Shown here in pieces: positions 19,951 through 30,919 of a stretch of DNA of 64,000 nucleotides. The notes beneath the pieces were generated by a model that was not told the DNA's origin, ran no database searches, and was given only the letters and a program-made list of their open reading frames with translations. The position numbers were made by a program, and so were the translations under genes. Source of the DNA: Emiliania huxleyi CCMP1516 (lineage: Eukaryota; Haptophyta; Isochrysidales; Noelaerhabdaceae); contig NW_005200600.1 of assembly GCF_000372725.1 (NCBI RefSeq), forward strand, positions 43,369 through 107,368, written 5' to 3'. How positions within the stretch are numbered: position 1 is the stretch's first letter; each line of letters begins with the position of its first letter.

Positions 19951-20085
19951 GTGGCAGCCCCACAGCGAGCGCGGCATCGAGCCTGTTCGGTCTGGTCGGT
20001 TCGCGGCACTCACTGGGTGCCAGGGAGTGCCGCCGACACGCGAGCGGTGCTTCCTGACGGCGCGCGCCGGCTGTGGGGCTGCCAC
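19951..20085. mobile_element. Fold-back element with perfect 15-bp inverted ends
   Basis: GTGGCAGCCCCACAG at 19951-19965 and its exact complement at 20071-20085 enclose 105 bases that themselves contain an inner inverted pair (GCGGCACTC and GAGTGCCGC). A partial relative, GTGGCAGCCGCACAG, occurs near 27507. There is no ORF. Confidence 0.5.
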
Positions 20086-21071
20086 AAACTCGAGACACGC
20101 TTTTTGGTTGCTTTTTGGGACATTTTCGACGCTTTTGGCGCATACCTGGATGTGAGGTTACCGACTGCACTCCAAGTGTAGGTATATTGTTGGCAAATCA
20201 AGACACAGAGCTCACACAGAATCACAGCGGGAGGAAAGCGGCGAGTCGCAATTCCAGGGGTCGTTGTGGCGGGCCACCCTGTCCAGACGAGAGGCTGCAC
20301 TCCAAGTGCTCCAAGTGCATACGTCCACACCCGTCACCGCTCACGAGTGCTCCGCGCGTGCCGCACCGGCCGCCGCCGGCCGCCGGCCGCTCACGGTAAC
20401 GGAACAGTCTTACTACTCCGCAACGTGAGCTGGATCATACTGAATAGTGCTCCTGAAAGCCCTCTCTCTGGGCTCTGCCACACAGCAGCTGCTGTGACGT
20501 ATTTGTAGCCATTTTTAGGCTTCAACTGGTCCCAAAATAGTAGCAACACCTCATGAAAATCAGTCAAAAAAGCCCCAAAAAATCGGCGCCTGCGGCGGGC
20601 TTCCTGGGGCTGCGCCCCAGACCCCCTTGACTGGGGGGACCCCCCCCGAGAGAGCACCCCCGTCGCCCCCGGGGGCCCGTCGATCCCCCAGGCTCGACCG
20701 CGTCGTCCTCCGGCGGAAGCTCCGCGTCGCCCGCGGCCGCTTCCCGAGCGCGCTCGTCGCGCATCCGCTCGTGGTGGGCCTGCCGACGCGCCACGCCGGC
20801 GCGGCCCGTGTGCCTCGCCGCCGCGTCCGGCGCCGGCATCGATCGCTGCCACAGGTCGTCCCACTATGTCGTCCAAAAGAGGACGCATCCAAACCGCCGC
20901 ATTTCGCCCGCCGAAAAGTCTCCCACTCGCGCCCTCCCCAAACCCAAATGCTCTCACTAGTTACATACATACTCGCACAACATGCCGTGGGCCTGCGGCC
21001 GCTCTCCACCGAGCTAGCTCACATCGACCACAAGATGGGCGCGCTGGGGCGCAAGTTGCAGCGGCATGTGT
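20086..21071. other. Intergenic stretch, no supported gene
   Basis: Holds GC-rich sequence with overlapping low-quality ORFs on both strands and the 3' flank of RPS8. The C-rich patch at 20620-20690 is low complexity. Confidence 0.35.
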
Positions 21072-22375
21072 CTACTTCTTCTTACGCGCCATCTTCTTGA
21101 CATAGAACTCGAGCTCCTTGCCCTCGAGGATGTAGCCATCGCACCGGCCGCACTGGCCCGGCCGCGAGGAGATGCAGGCGAGGAGACGGCCCGTGTCGAA
21201 CTGGGAGTTGATGTTGGGGTCGATGATCTTCTCAGCCTGGCGCGCCGCGATCTTTTTCTGCACCGAGCTCGACCGCTGGACGGGCGCCGCGTCCTGGGGG
21301 GTGTGGGGGTGGTGGTGGGGGTGTGGTGGTGGGGGTGTGGTGGTGGGGGTGGGGGTGGGGGTGCGGGGTCACCGCGGTGGGCGGAGGGGCATGAGGATGG
21401 CGATGCATGCTCAAGGCCGGGGAGGGTCGGGGAGGGTGTGTGATGTGTGGTGTGTGTGGTGTGCGGGTGCGGGTGGGGGGTTGTGGCAACCGGCAGAGCG
21501 GACAGCAGCCCACACGGGACGGGGTGTGCGCGCTATCCCAGACGGGAGGGGGTGGTCCCTCGCCTTCTCATCCCCCGCCTTGTCCTTCCGCTTCTTGCCG
21601 AGCGTCGCGCCATAGTGCGCCTCGTACCACTGCCGGAACGGCCTGCGCAAGGGCCGGCGGTGGATGCGGTGATCTCGCACATGGGCTGGGAGCAGTCCTC
21701 CAGCCAGTGGCCTCCTCCCGCGATCCCCACCGGCATCTCGCCGGCGCTGCGCTCCCAAAGACCCGCCCAACTTTGTGCCCCCCCCCCCCCCCCTTCCCCC
21801 GCCCTTTGTGGGATCCGCGCGCAAGCAGCGGCGCAAACTGCCCGGATTGGGGGGAAGCAGGTCCCCACCCCATCTGCCCCTCCCGACATCCATCTGTCCT
21901 TGATCCACACGCGCCCCCGCCGACCGCTCGGCCCGCCGGGAGCCCCTTTGCCAACCCGCCGACCAGGCCTCGCCTCGGCGCCACTGCGCGCGGTGGTAGC
22001 GCGGCGGGGCGTGCGGGGCTGCGGGGCATGGGGAAGGGGGCGTGGGCGGCCGCACGTCGCGTCAATCTGCACCACGGCGCTCTTGACAAGCGTCTTTGTG
22101 CGCACAAGCTCGTTGTTGGAGGCGTTGTAGACGACGTCGAGGATGCGCGTCTTCCGCGTGCACACCTCCGACCCCCACGAGAAGTTCCCCGTGTCCAGCC
22201 GGATGCCGCGGAACTTCATGTTGCCGCCGCGGCAGCGCACAGGGTGGATGCGCTTCGCGCCAATCTTGGTCATCGCCATTTGGCGGCCCATCTCATGCTT
22301 GCGCTTCTTGTGGTGGTGCGGCTTCTTGCCGCCCGTCAGCCGCCGCTTGTGCTGCGAGTCGCGCGAAATGCCCAT
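21072..22375 (-). CDS. RPS8: 40S ribosomal protein S8 (eS8)
   Basis: Three phase-consistent exons: 22056-22375 ([20 protein letters not shown] to VVQIDA), 21564-21642 ([20 protein letters not shown] to DEK) and 21072-21293 ([19 protein letters not shown] to [10 protein letters not shown], stop). They total 206 residues, the normal eS8 length. The conserved [20 protein letters not shown] block is intact. eS8 is a structural protein of the small ribosomal subunit. Intron 1 (GAC, then GTGCGG ... GCGCAG) is GT-AG. Intron 2 (AAG, then GCGAGG ... CCCCAG) is GC-AG and carries a G/T-rich repeat (21296-21360) that could form G-quadruplexes on the plus strand. Confidence 0.95.
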
Positions 22376-23611
22376 GGCAGGCAGAGCGCGTGCCCCGAGC
22401 CCTCCACCTGACGCCGGCGGATTTCTTTTCCTCTCCGGTTCGAAAGAGAGAGAGAGTGTAACAACACGATATGTCAGTCCAGTAGCCGCGCGAATGTGGT
22501 CAGAGCCTCTGCAATTAGCTCCGCGCCACGGTCGGCCGCCAGAAAACACGCTGGACGCTCCCCTATCAATGTGCCAGAGAAAGCAGAAGACGAAGAAGGA
22601 AAACAGACAAACCCAAACGAGGGATGGGGGAGGAGGACAGGGTCCTCCACACCTGCACGAGCAGGATTTTGGAAGGACGATCAGGGGCACAGGTGGGGGT
22701 ATGGTTCTTGCACTTGTGCAAGATTGGGCGTCTTCTGCAGCAGTCCCTTTGATGGGAGGCCCCAGGGTGGGGGCCACCTCGAACCCCTGGCCAGGGATTC
22801 GAGCGGAGGGTGCCCCGGATTCATCTATCCCACTATCCGTTGGTTGGCCTGTCCGAGGGTTTCCGGCAACCCAGAGGGAAACCAGAGGGTCCCCAGCACT
22901 TTGCGTTTCCGGAAGTTTCCAGGGAAACCAGAGGGTGTTTGGTGCTCCATTCTGTTTCTCTCGAGTTTCCCTCGGGAAACTCGCGAGTTTCCCTGAGTCT
23001 GAGAGCTGGTCTGGGGCAAAATCTGGGGCAAAATTGAGGAAATCGGCACGATACCCAGGTATTTTCCAGGTACCGGGGTTTTCCAGGTATACCCGCAAAA
23101 TACCCCGGGTATTTTGCCGATTTTGGCCCCAAAACAGCCTCAGACACGGCTCAGAGCCCCCCCAAAATGACGAATTCCACGGAGTTTCCCCGGGGTTTCC
23201 CGAGGAAACTAGAGGGTGTTGTAGGGAAACGAGCAGGAAACACGGAAAGGAAACCAGGTAGGGTGCGAGAGGAAACCCTCGGACAGGCCAATCCGTTGGG
23301 CCCCGGCACCTATTTTAGAACTGATCACTTTGCGCAGCAACCGTCGGCCGCCGCTTTTTAGCTGGACGGCAGTACGCTGCGCCGTCGCTCTGTCGTGCAC
23401 GCTCTCGTGCTTCGTTGTTGTGTGTGACCCACCCGTGTGTGATCAGTGTCTACGGAGGGAGTGTCTTTGGCTCACGCCAGGGCGCTCGTTGCTCCTCCGT
23501 CTCTTTGTATCTTCCATACTGCGTTTATCAGAAGACCTCTCCTGCTCCTGACAAGGGACACCCACAGAGAAAGCAGGGCGCTATCGATATCAGAAAAAAA
23601 CCGCCAGCGAC
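22376..23611. other. Intergenic repeat-rich stretch
   Basis: At 22600-22690 lies a copy of the dispersed CTGCACGAGCAGGA family. From 22850 to 23300 the sequence repeats short words such as GGGAAACCAGAGGGT, GAGTTTCCC and CCAGGTA; these give stop-poor but not protein-like ORFs. The 5' flank of the gene at 23612 is the last 200 bases. Confidence 0.45.
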
Positions 23612-26499
23612 ATGACGCCGCCCAAGCCGCCCACGAACGTGACCTGCTCGCCCGCCCATGCCGCGCTCGCCTCCGCCTTCCTCGACTGGCACGCGGACCC
23701 GGCTCGGACGTGCGGCGGTGGCGGGGCTGGCGCCGCGAGCCTGCTTCAGCGTGTCGCGGGGCTCTGGAAGGCTGGCGGCCTGGCGGCCGCGGCCAGCGAT
23801 CCGGAGGAGAACTGCGAGGAGTGGGCGCTGGCGCACGCGCTTCGCTCTGCGAGCGGGGCGCTTTCGGCTTTGCGAGCGCGACCGGAGGTCGAGGCGCTTC
23901 GGACGCGGGTCGCGCTCGTACTGCTGACGGCGCCTCACGGCGTCAGGTGGGTCGACGCAAAGCAGAGAGCCAAGGCGCGCAGCCTCGCGGGCTCCAAGCG
24001 GCTGCACGCGCTCATCGCTGAGTGCACCGCCTCTGCCGCGGCCGCTCCGTCGGCGGCTGCCCCTGGCCGCCCGCTCGCGCACACCCCGCTCCAGAAGCTG
24101 CTGGCAAGGCAGCGTGTGCGGCTGCGGGCGGCAGGCGGCGGCACGGCTGCCGCCGCCGACAGCGGCGCGCGGCTCCAGCTCGCCACCGGGGGCATGATGC
24201 CCCTGCTTGGGATCACCGCTGCCGGCGGGACCGCCGCAGGCTGCCATGGCGGCCACGAGTGGCTGTTTGACGCGCCCGACCACAGCGCGCCGCGACTCTC
24301 GCTGACGCCGACGGCGGCATGCGCCGCGCAGCCGAACGCGTCGCTGTACGCCAGCGTGCTGCGCCACACGAGGGTGCGCTGGGTCGACGCCGCCGCCGCG
24401 CGCGGCACAGAGCAGGCGAGGGCAGCAGCCCCAATCTCTAGTGGCGGACACACGGCTCTGATTCTCCCTCTCCCTCTCCCTCTCCCTCCCCCTCCCCCTC
24501 TCCCTCTCCCTCTCTCTCTCCCTCTCCCTCTCCCTCTCCCTCTCCTTGTGGGGTGAGCCTGCAGGTCAGCGCCCAGACCCTCCACGAACCTTCTCGGAGC
24601 CTTCCTGCAGGCGGCCGGCCGCGGCGCCCTCGCCTCTGGCGTGGCGAGGCATCAGCTCTTCCTGACGTCGAGCGCGTGGCTGAGCCTAGATTGGCAAGAC
24701 ACGCGTATCCGTGTACATTCCGACTAGCACTCGAGAGCTTATTCAGCCGCGTTGTAGCCGCATTCGCACTGCAACCGTATTCGCATCCACGCGCTGCTCC
24801 GAAGACACTCCCGCATCCACAGCCTGTGTTCACACCGCAGGTGGCCCACCGAGCTACGCCGCTCTCCAGCCGCTCGCGAGGCGGACGCCTCGCTGCCGGC
24901 GCCGGCGCTGCTGTGAAGAGACGCTCTCCACGCCGTCTGCTGTGAACAGGCCGTGGGCGAGGCTGGCTGGCATCTCAAGCCGAGGCTGCAGTCGATGGGT
25001 CCGTGGACTCGCCCTACCCCGACCCCTACCCCTCCCCCGAACCCCGACCCGCACCCTGACCCGAACCCCCTCGCCGCGCGGCTTGGGCCCGTCCCTCCGC
25101 TCGCATGGCATCTGGCCGGCTTGGCGCATGTGAGATGTGTGCGCGGTGATGCGAGAAGAGCTCTCTCGAGACAGTAGCACTCTGGCCCGGCAGCCTGGTC
25201 AGGCCCCGCCGCGCGCCGAGTTCGGGGTGCAACGGCTCTCTCTCTCCCTCTCTCGCTCTGAGCCTCGGAGGCTGCGGGCTAGGCACGGGCTACTTGGACG
25301 GGTACACCGCGCCGGACACGGAGCTGACCGAGGAGGAGTGGGACGAGGCCGCTCGCCACCCTGGCCTTGACCCTACCCCCAACCCTGCCCCAACCTCACC
25401 CTGACCCTAACCCCAACCCTGCCCCAACCTCACCCTGACCCTACCCCCAACCCTGCCCCACCCTCGCCCTGACCCTACCCCCAACCCTGCCCCAACCTCA
25501 CCCTGACCCTAACCCCAACCCTGCCCCAACCTCACCCTGACCCTACCCCCAACCCTGCCCCACCCTCGCCCTGACCCTACCCCCAACCCTGCCCCAACCT
25601 CACCCTGACCCTACCCCCAACCCTGCCCCAACCTCACCCTGACCCTACCCCCAACCCTGCCCCAACCTCACCCTGACCCTAACCCCAACCCTGACCCCAA
25701 CCTCACCCTGACCCTAACCCCAACCCTGCCCCTGACCCTAACCCCAACCCCAACCCACAACCTCAACCCCAACCCCACAACCCCACGACCCCAACCCTAG
25801 GTTGGCGCCGCAGCCTCGTCGGGACTCGCGAACGCGAGTGGGACGGCTGGCGATGCGCGGCCGGCCGCCGCGTACGCCTTTGTCCGACTCTCGCCTTGCG
25901 GCATCGGACCGCCGTACGGAAGCGGCAGCGGCGGCACGTCGCTCGCGTCGCTCTCGCACGCCGGATTGGCGTTGGCCACGACGCTGCCTTTCGCCGCCGA
26001 TGGCTGCTCTCGCGACCCTCTCGTTCGCGCTCTCGCGGAGCGGCATGGCGCCTCGCCGGCCCAGCTGCTGCTGCGTTGGTCGACGCAGCTCGGTGCCGCC
26101 GCCCCCTCCCGCCAGACATCCCCCCGCTCTCGTCCTATTTCTCTCCCTCCCACCTACATCCCCCGCTTTCGTCCTATTTCTCTCCCTCCCACCTACATCC
26201 CCCCGCTTTCGTCCTATTTCTCTCCGCTTTCGTCCTATTTCTCTCCCTCCCACCTACATCCCCCGCTTTCGTCCTATTTCTCTCCCTCCCACCTAGTCCG
26301 AGAGAGGGGGGGGGGGGGGGAAAGGGAAAAAGGGAGGGAGGGAAAACGAAAAAAGGAAAGGGAAGAAGGAATGAGGAAGGGGAGACGGGAAGAGAGATGG
26401 GGAGGAGAAGAGAGAACCCCCCCCCCCCCCCCCGCGACTCGAGCAGGAGCAGCTCGAGTCGCTCGCGCTGCTCTACGAGTCAGACTGCCGGACACCCTA
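23612..26499 (+). CDS. Aldo-keto-reductase-like protein with N-terminal extension; catalytic Tyr and Lys replaced
   Basis: The ATG at 23612 opens an about 190-residue Ala-rich domain of unknown type, followed by an AKR-like start LQLATGGMMPLLGI. The usual D-T-A-x-x-Y-G segment reads RVRWVDAAAARGTEQ, so the Asp is kept but Arg stands for the proton-donor Tyr. After an intron with a (CCCTCT)n tract comes RHQLFLTSSAW, where the usual Lys of F-I-T-x-K is Ser. Further exons give GTGYLDGYTAPDTELTEEEW near 25300 and, after a minisatellite intron, a clear C-terminal AKR helix DPLVRALAERHGASPAQLLL with RWSTQ at 26030-26085. The last exon gives EQEQLESLALLYES and a stop near 26499. The fold is TIM-barrel oxidoreductase; with Tyr and Lys gone it may lack reductase activity. 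Exon limits are approximate, and 26521-26662 may be a further intron. Confidence 0.55.
24467..24545 (+). repeat. (CCCTCT)n-type pyrimidine minisatellite
   Basis: CCCTCT/CCCTCC hexamers fill this intron-like segment of the AKR-like gene. Confidence 0.85.
24713..24840 (+). repeat. Introner-like intron, copy A
   Basis: Follows ACGCGTATCCGT in the AKR-like gene and ends CACACCGCAG. Its 5' part has TTCCGACTAGCACTCGAGAG, 18 of 20 identical to the same position in copy B (36787). Both copies start with GT at the same place. Confidence 0.6.
25370..25800 (+). repeat. Minisatellite of CCCTGACCCTAACCCCAACC-type units
   Basis: About 430 bases of units of about 30 bases built from CCCTGACCCTA(A/C)CCCCAACC, CTGCCCC and AACCTCAC. 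It sits in an intron of the AKR-like gene and ends at the acceptor CCCTAG near 25800. The variant CCCTAACCC resembles degenerate telomere repeats. Confidence 0.85.
26105..26440 (+). repeat. Low-complexity intron: TCCTATTTCTCTCC direct repeats, then purine tract
   Basis: Four to five copies of CTTTCGTCCTATTTCTCTCC and CTCCCACCTACATCCCCC are followed by a G/A-only run and a C run. It lies between two AKR exons. The strand asymmetry would allow triplex or G-quadruplex structure. Confidence 0.75.
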
Positions 26500-26520
26500 G
26501 AAGCGGGACTGCGCTTTTTT

Positions 26521-26662
26521 GCATTCCAACTCACGCATTTAGCGGTGTTCGACCGTATTCGGCTGTACTCATGGTATTCGTACCCCTCGTGTTCACACGG
26601 CGCTCTGAATACTCTGCACAAGACCGTCTTCCCGCCCTGACGTTGGCGTATTCACCCTGTAG
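26521..26662 (+). repeat. Introner-like element, copy C
   Basis: Starts GCATTCCAACT and has CGACCGTATTCGGCTGTACT and TCGTACCCCTCGTGTTCAC, matching copy B at 36787. Its start is GC where copies A and B have GT, and CCCTGTAG ends it, so it could be a GC-AG intron or a copy in the 3' flank of the AKR-like gene. Confidence 0.5.
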
Positions 26663-27097
26663 GCCGGCCACGCGCTGTGCGAGCCGCCGACGCGTTTCAC
26701 TTGCGCCGCACGTGGCCGTGCCTCTCGGCCTTGCCGCCAATCTACCCGCCATCGCCGCCGCCGACCGTGGCGGCGGCGGCGGCCGCCGCGGCCGCCCAGC
26801 TGCTCCTGCCACCACCCTCATCGAGCGGCTGGCGCAGCGCTAGCTTCGGGTTGGCCGCTGCCGGCGCCGGCGTCGCTTGCAGCGCTCTCCCGCGCATGCT
26901 CGCGGTCACAGCGTGCGCTGCTTTTGCCGGCGCGTTGGCCCGCGCCATTGACGCCGCCAGCGCGCTCGCCGATCGATCCGCCGGGGAGGCTCTCTTGATC
27001 TCGCCGGCGCCGCTTCGGGCTTCGTGAGATGTATTGCAGCGTGGGCTTGGTCGACGAAGCCGACGCGTTTAAAGACGAGGGCGTGTGCGCCAGGCCC
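26663..27097 (+). other. Ala-rich open stretch of unclear status
   Basis: Stop-poor sequence with poly-Ala coding (GGCGGCGGCGGCGGCC) and segments such as LAAAGAGVACSALPRML. It might be a terminal exon of the upstream gene or a small separate gene. Composition alone does not decide it. Confidence 0.2.
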
Positions 27098-27470
27098 TCC
27101 CGTGCTCGGCTCCAGCGAGTAGATACAGTGTTGTGCGCCAGGTGTGGTCTCATCAACAGAATAGAAGGATCTGACCTCAGGGCTGATGTGACCAAGCGCT
27201 GGGGTAGCGTGGTTTTACCTCGGACACGCACACGGTCTCCCCAGGTGTACGGGGTGTGGAGGGTGAGTTGACCAAGGGGTTGTGAGCCGGGCCCTCCTGC
27301 TCGGCTCCAGCGAGTAGACAAGTGTTGTCATCAACAGAGTTGATGGATCTGACCTCGGGGCCGATGTGACCAAGCGCTGGTAGCGTGGTTTTACCTCACA
27401 CCCATGGTCTCACAGTGTGCCGGCAGTCGCCGAGCAGTGTCGCTCACACAAGCCGCAGCACAAGTGACTG
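27098..27470 (+). repeat. Locally duplicated segment
   Basis: The stretch from GCTCGGCTCCAGCGAGTAGA through GTGACCAAGCGCTGG to GTGGTTTTACCTC occurs at 27102-27220 and again at 27300-27397. The tail GTGCCGGCAGTCGCCGAGCA after the second copy recurs once more at 28233-28252. Confidence 0.7.
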
Positions 27471-27810
27471 AGGGCCAGTGAGGGCGAGCCCGTCGCTGTC
27501 ACAGCTGTGGCAGCCGCACAGTAGGCTGTGTCAACTGTGCAGAGTGTGTGAGCAGCAGAGGAGCTGCTCTCCAGGCTTCTGTCGCAAAGAGCTGCATGCC
27601 ACCGAAAGCGCTGTCGAGGTTCGCCGAGCGCGGCGCAGGTTGAGGGAAGCCGCCACCGACGAGCGCGTTGGACTTTTCACTCCGGACAAAAAACGCGGCA
27701 CAGCGGACGGTGCGGGGCGTGCCGCAAACTTAGCGGCGAGGCGCGGGACCGTCTGTGGCGAAGTGGGTCGGGTCCCTCGATTTCCGTCAACCCAGCATCC
27801 ACACCCTTTC

Positions 27811-28215
27811 GTTTATTTTTGCTTGGGGCGGGCCTGATGCTGAAATTCTGCAAAAAGCTGGCCGGCCCCTGCGGTGCCCCTACCTACCTACCTACCTACC
27901 TACCTACCTCCTACCTTACTTATGGGAAACTAAAAAAGAAATCACGGGATCGGTGAAGGTGGGGTACTATACCAACTAGAGTGATGGTTGGTGATACTCT
28001 CCTGCAACCACAATCCTTCTTGTGACATGGCAGGCCACTCTCAAGCCCTACAAGCATCAGATCACCCATTTGGGGAGGGTTGACATCGTGATTTCCGCGG
28101 AAATTTTCTTTTTTTGCTGTGAAAATTCCAGCTTGAAGAGAGGGAAAAACCCGACGGGAGGGCCCAGACCTACCCTACCTACCCCGGCATCAGGCCCGCC
28201 CAAGCAAAAATAAAC
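27811..28215. mobile_element. MITE-like element with about 30-bp terminal inverted repeats
   Basis: GTTTATTTTTGCTTGG at 27811-27826, followed by GGCGGGCCTGATGC, is matched in reverse complement at 28187-28215 with one length difference. The 405-bp body includes a (CCTA)n run at 27878-27908 and no ORF. The flanks do not show a clear target duplication. Confidence 0.6.
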
Positions 28216-28284
28216 TACACCTGGTCTCACAGTGGTGCCGGCAGTCGCCGAGCAGTGTCGCGCTCACACCAGGCTCACACAAGC

Positions 28285-28750
28285 CGTGGTGCACGCTGGG
28301 TCGAGCATCATGACTCGCACCTCATCCTGGGCGAGGAACTCGCCCAGGGACCAGCTGTTGGCGTCGCCGGTTTGATCGAGCTGCATCCACTGCATGGTTT
28401 CGTAGTCAAGCGTAAACGCCCAGGAGTTGGTGCCTGGGTGACTTGCTGATGAGAGCGCCTTCCAGGCGGGTAGTCGTGCCCCTCACCTACGGTCATACGG
28501 CGGCGTCAGAGGGGGGGAAGGGGCGCGAAGCGTGAACATGGAGGCAAGCAGGTGGTGGCTGCACCTGGCCAAAGCCGGCGACCTCGAAGTTGTCGTAGCT
28601 TGTGCGGATATCGCTGAGCGTGAGAGGGACCGGATCGGCAGCAGCATGGGCGGCCGCGTCAGCGGCCGGAGAGGCCGGAGAGCCATCCCACGGAGGCCGG
28701 TCGTGCATCGGCGCGTCAGCCGCAGGGGGCGGGGGGGCGGCGGCATCCAT
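28285..28750 (-). CDS. Unknown small protein, at least two exons
   Basis: The ATG at 28750 opens an Ala/Pro-rich segment (MDAAAPPPPAADAPMHDRPP) followed by LTLSDIRTSYDNFEVAGFGQ. Downstream on the same strand a clearly protein-like exon reads GTNSWAFTLDYETMQWMQL, DQTGDANSWSLGEFLAQDE and VRVMMLDPA (about 28445-28290). It has an acceptor CACCCAG just before it, but the donor that keeps phase was not found. No family is recognised. It is transcribed away from EF-Ts; only 266 bases separate the two starts, which may form a shared promoter. Confidence 0.4.
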
Positions 28751-29016
28751 CGCTGCGGGTCGCTGGGGGCCGACGATTGTGGACTGATCGATCGTGGCGG
28801 GCGGATTTCGGCTGGGACGTTCTACGTTAAAAGAGCGTCGGCGCCGACACGAGAGACTTATAAGGGTAGAGGCCACCGGCCAAAAGCGCATGTCTTGAAG
28901 GTCCGATACTGGAAGCCCATATAGGCACCTTACACTCCCCCGCAGCATCGCACCTCTTGAGCGAGACTGCCCGCTCGTTTTCTTAGATCTAGCGAAGTTT
29001 CAACACTCGCGCCACC

Positions 29017-30101
29017 ATGCATCGCCTGCGCTGCGCCGCGCTTCACGCACACAGAGTCGCCGCCGCCGGCCGCGCCCGCTGCATGGCGGCAGGCTACACC
29101 ACCGATCAGGTGAAGCTGATGCGCGAGCGCACCTCGGCGCCCATGAAGGAGTGCGTCAAGGCGCTCAAGGCGACGAGCGGCGACCTCGACGAGGCCATCG
29201 CGTGGCTGCGCAAGGCTGGTGTGGCGAGCGCGCACAAGAAGGCGGACCGGCAGGCCAGCGACGGCGCTGTAGTGCTTGCCGCCGACGCGGCTGGCGTCGC
29301 CTGCGTGGAGGTCAACACAGAGACGGACTTTGTCGCTCGCAACACTGTCTTCCAGGCGCCTTCTTTCGCTGGAACCACTGCTCTCGAGCCTCTCCGCGCC
29401 TTGTGCTCGTCACCCGCCCCTGCCGCTCCCTTTCGCCGCAGGATCTCGCGGCGGCGGTCGCTCGCTCCTGCCTCGCCATGCCCGCCTCCTCGGCTGGCGC
29501 CGGCGCCGGTGCGTGCGATGTGGACGTCGCACAGCTCGGCGCGGCGCCTCTGGCCTCGGGGGAGGAGAACGCGCCCGCCGTCGCCGACGCGCTCGCCCTC
29601 GCGATGACCCAACTTGGCGAAAACATCGTCGTGCGCAGAGCTTGCGTACTGCCCGCCCCGGAGGAGGGCGTGGTCGCATCGTATGTGCACAACGCGTACA
29701 GCGCGGGTGTCGGCCGGACGGCGGCGGCGGTGAGCCTGGTGTCGGCCGCGGCGGACCGCGACGCGCTGCGTTCGCTGGGAGAGCAGCTGGCGATGCACAT
29801 CGTCGCCAGCCCGCCGCTCGCCGTCTCTCGCGACGAAGTGCCTGCGGAGCGGATAGCCCGCGAGCGCGAGATCCTGCTCGCGCAGGCGGAGGAGAGCGGC
29901 AAGCCGGCCGACGTCGTCGAAAAGATGGTCGAGGGGCGGCTCAACAAGTACTTCAAGGAGGTGGCGCTCCTGGAGCAGGCCTTCGTCGTAGACGAGAAGG
30001 GCGCGCCGGTCAAGAAGGCGCTCGAGGCAGCTGGCAAGCGGCTCGGTGCGCCTGTCGAGTGCACCGGGTTCGTGCGCTTCGCGGTGGGGGAGGGCGCGTG
30101 A
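29017..30101 (+). CDS. Elongation factor Ts, organellar (probably mitochondrial)
   Basis: Exon 1 is 29017-29355 and exon 2 is 29442-30101, with an 86-nt GC-AG intron (TTCCAG, then GCGCCT ... CCGCAG) that keeps phase 0. The product is 332 residues. An Arg/Ala-rich presequence (MHRLRCAALHAHRVAAAGRA) is followed by the EF-Ts UBA-like domain (VKLMRERTSAPMKECVKALK, DLDEAIAWLRKAG) and the signature TETDFVARN at residues 101-109. The C-terminal dimerisation part contains GEQLAMHIVASPPLAVSRDE and FVVDEKGAPVKKALE. EF-Ts recycles EF-Tu by exchanging GDP for GTP in organelle translation. The short presequence lacks a signal peptide, which favours the mitochondrion over the complex plastid. Confidence 0.9.
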
Positions 30102-30444
30102 GAGAGCGGTGTTTTGACTCGAGCCATTGCACCTAGCGAGGCCCAATCCCCACAACACCACCCACGCGGTGTGCGCGAGCCCTAGCGCGAGCCAGCGCTG
30201 ACGCCGTGCAGGGGAGAGCGCGCGCCACGCGCAATATCCAATAAATATGAAATAAAAAAATCTCACAACAGGGGATGGATATCTAGTAGATTAAATCTAG
30301 GGGACCTCCCGGGCTCGCTGCATGTGTCATCCTGCGATCCCCCCAAACCTCTGAAAAACGCGCCTAGCATGGGGATTGGGGGTGTCCACATTGTGCCGCC
30401 GGACGATCAACGAAAGGCACGAGGGTGCACATCATACCTCGCGG
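30102..30444. other. Intergenic, convergent 3' flanks
   Basis: Between the stops of EF-Ts and the minus-strand membrane protein. An AT-rich patch at 30234-30262 (CCAATAAATATGAAATAAAA) could serve 3' end formation. Confidence 0.4.
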
Positions 30445-30881
30445 TTAGAGGAGCCCCAGCGACGGGCCGTATGTCAGTGTTGCCAGCTGTTCCTCCCGCG
30501 GCAGGCACAATATGGTGTGAGCCAAAGCCTTCATCATTCGCGCCCAACGCGGCGCCGGGCTCGACCGGTTGTCCACGGCGTTGTCGGTGACTCCCGGCCC
30601 AACCCCCAAACTCTTGGTCACGACGTCCAGCTCTCTCCCATGGCGCGCCGTTAGGTCCGACTTTAGTGGCGACGCGCGAGATTCGCAGTCGGACGAGTCG
30701 CAGTCGGTGCCATCGCTCAGCTCGCCGCCCTTGAGCGAGCCCGCGCTGCGCCGGCAATGTGGATGGTCGGGCGTGGCGCGGCGTTTGCGCCGCCGCACGT
30801 AGGCTGCAGCGGCCAAGAGAGCGACGCTCAACAGCGACACTGGCAGCACCAGTTCCTCGTGGACGAGGGAGTGTGCTAACG

Positions 30882-30919
<38 letters not shown>

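Noticed and set aside
25896..26843. 315-codon ORF across the purine/pyrimidine tracts
   Set aside because: It runs through low-complexity intron sequence; only the 5' part overlaps a real AKR exon, and in a different frame.
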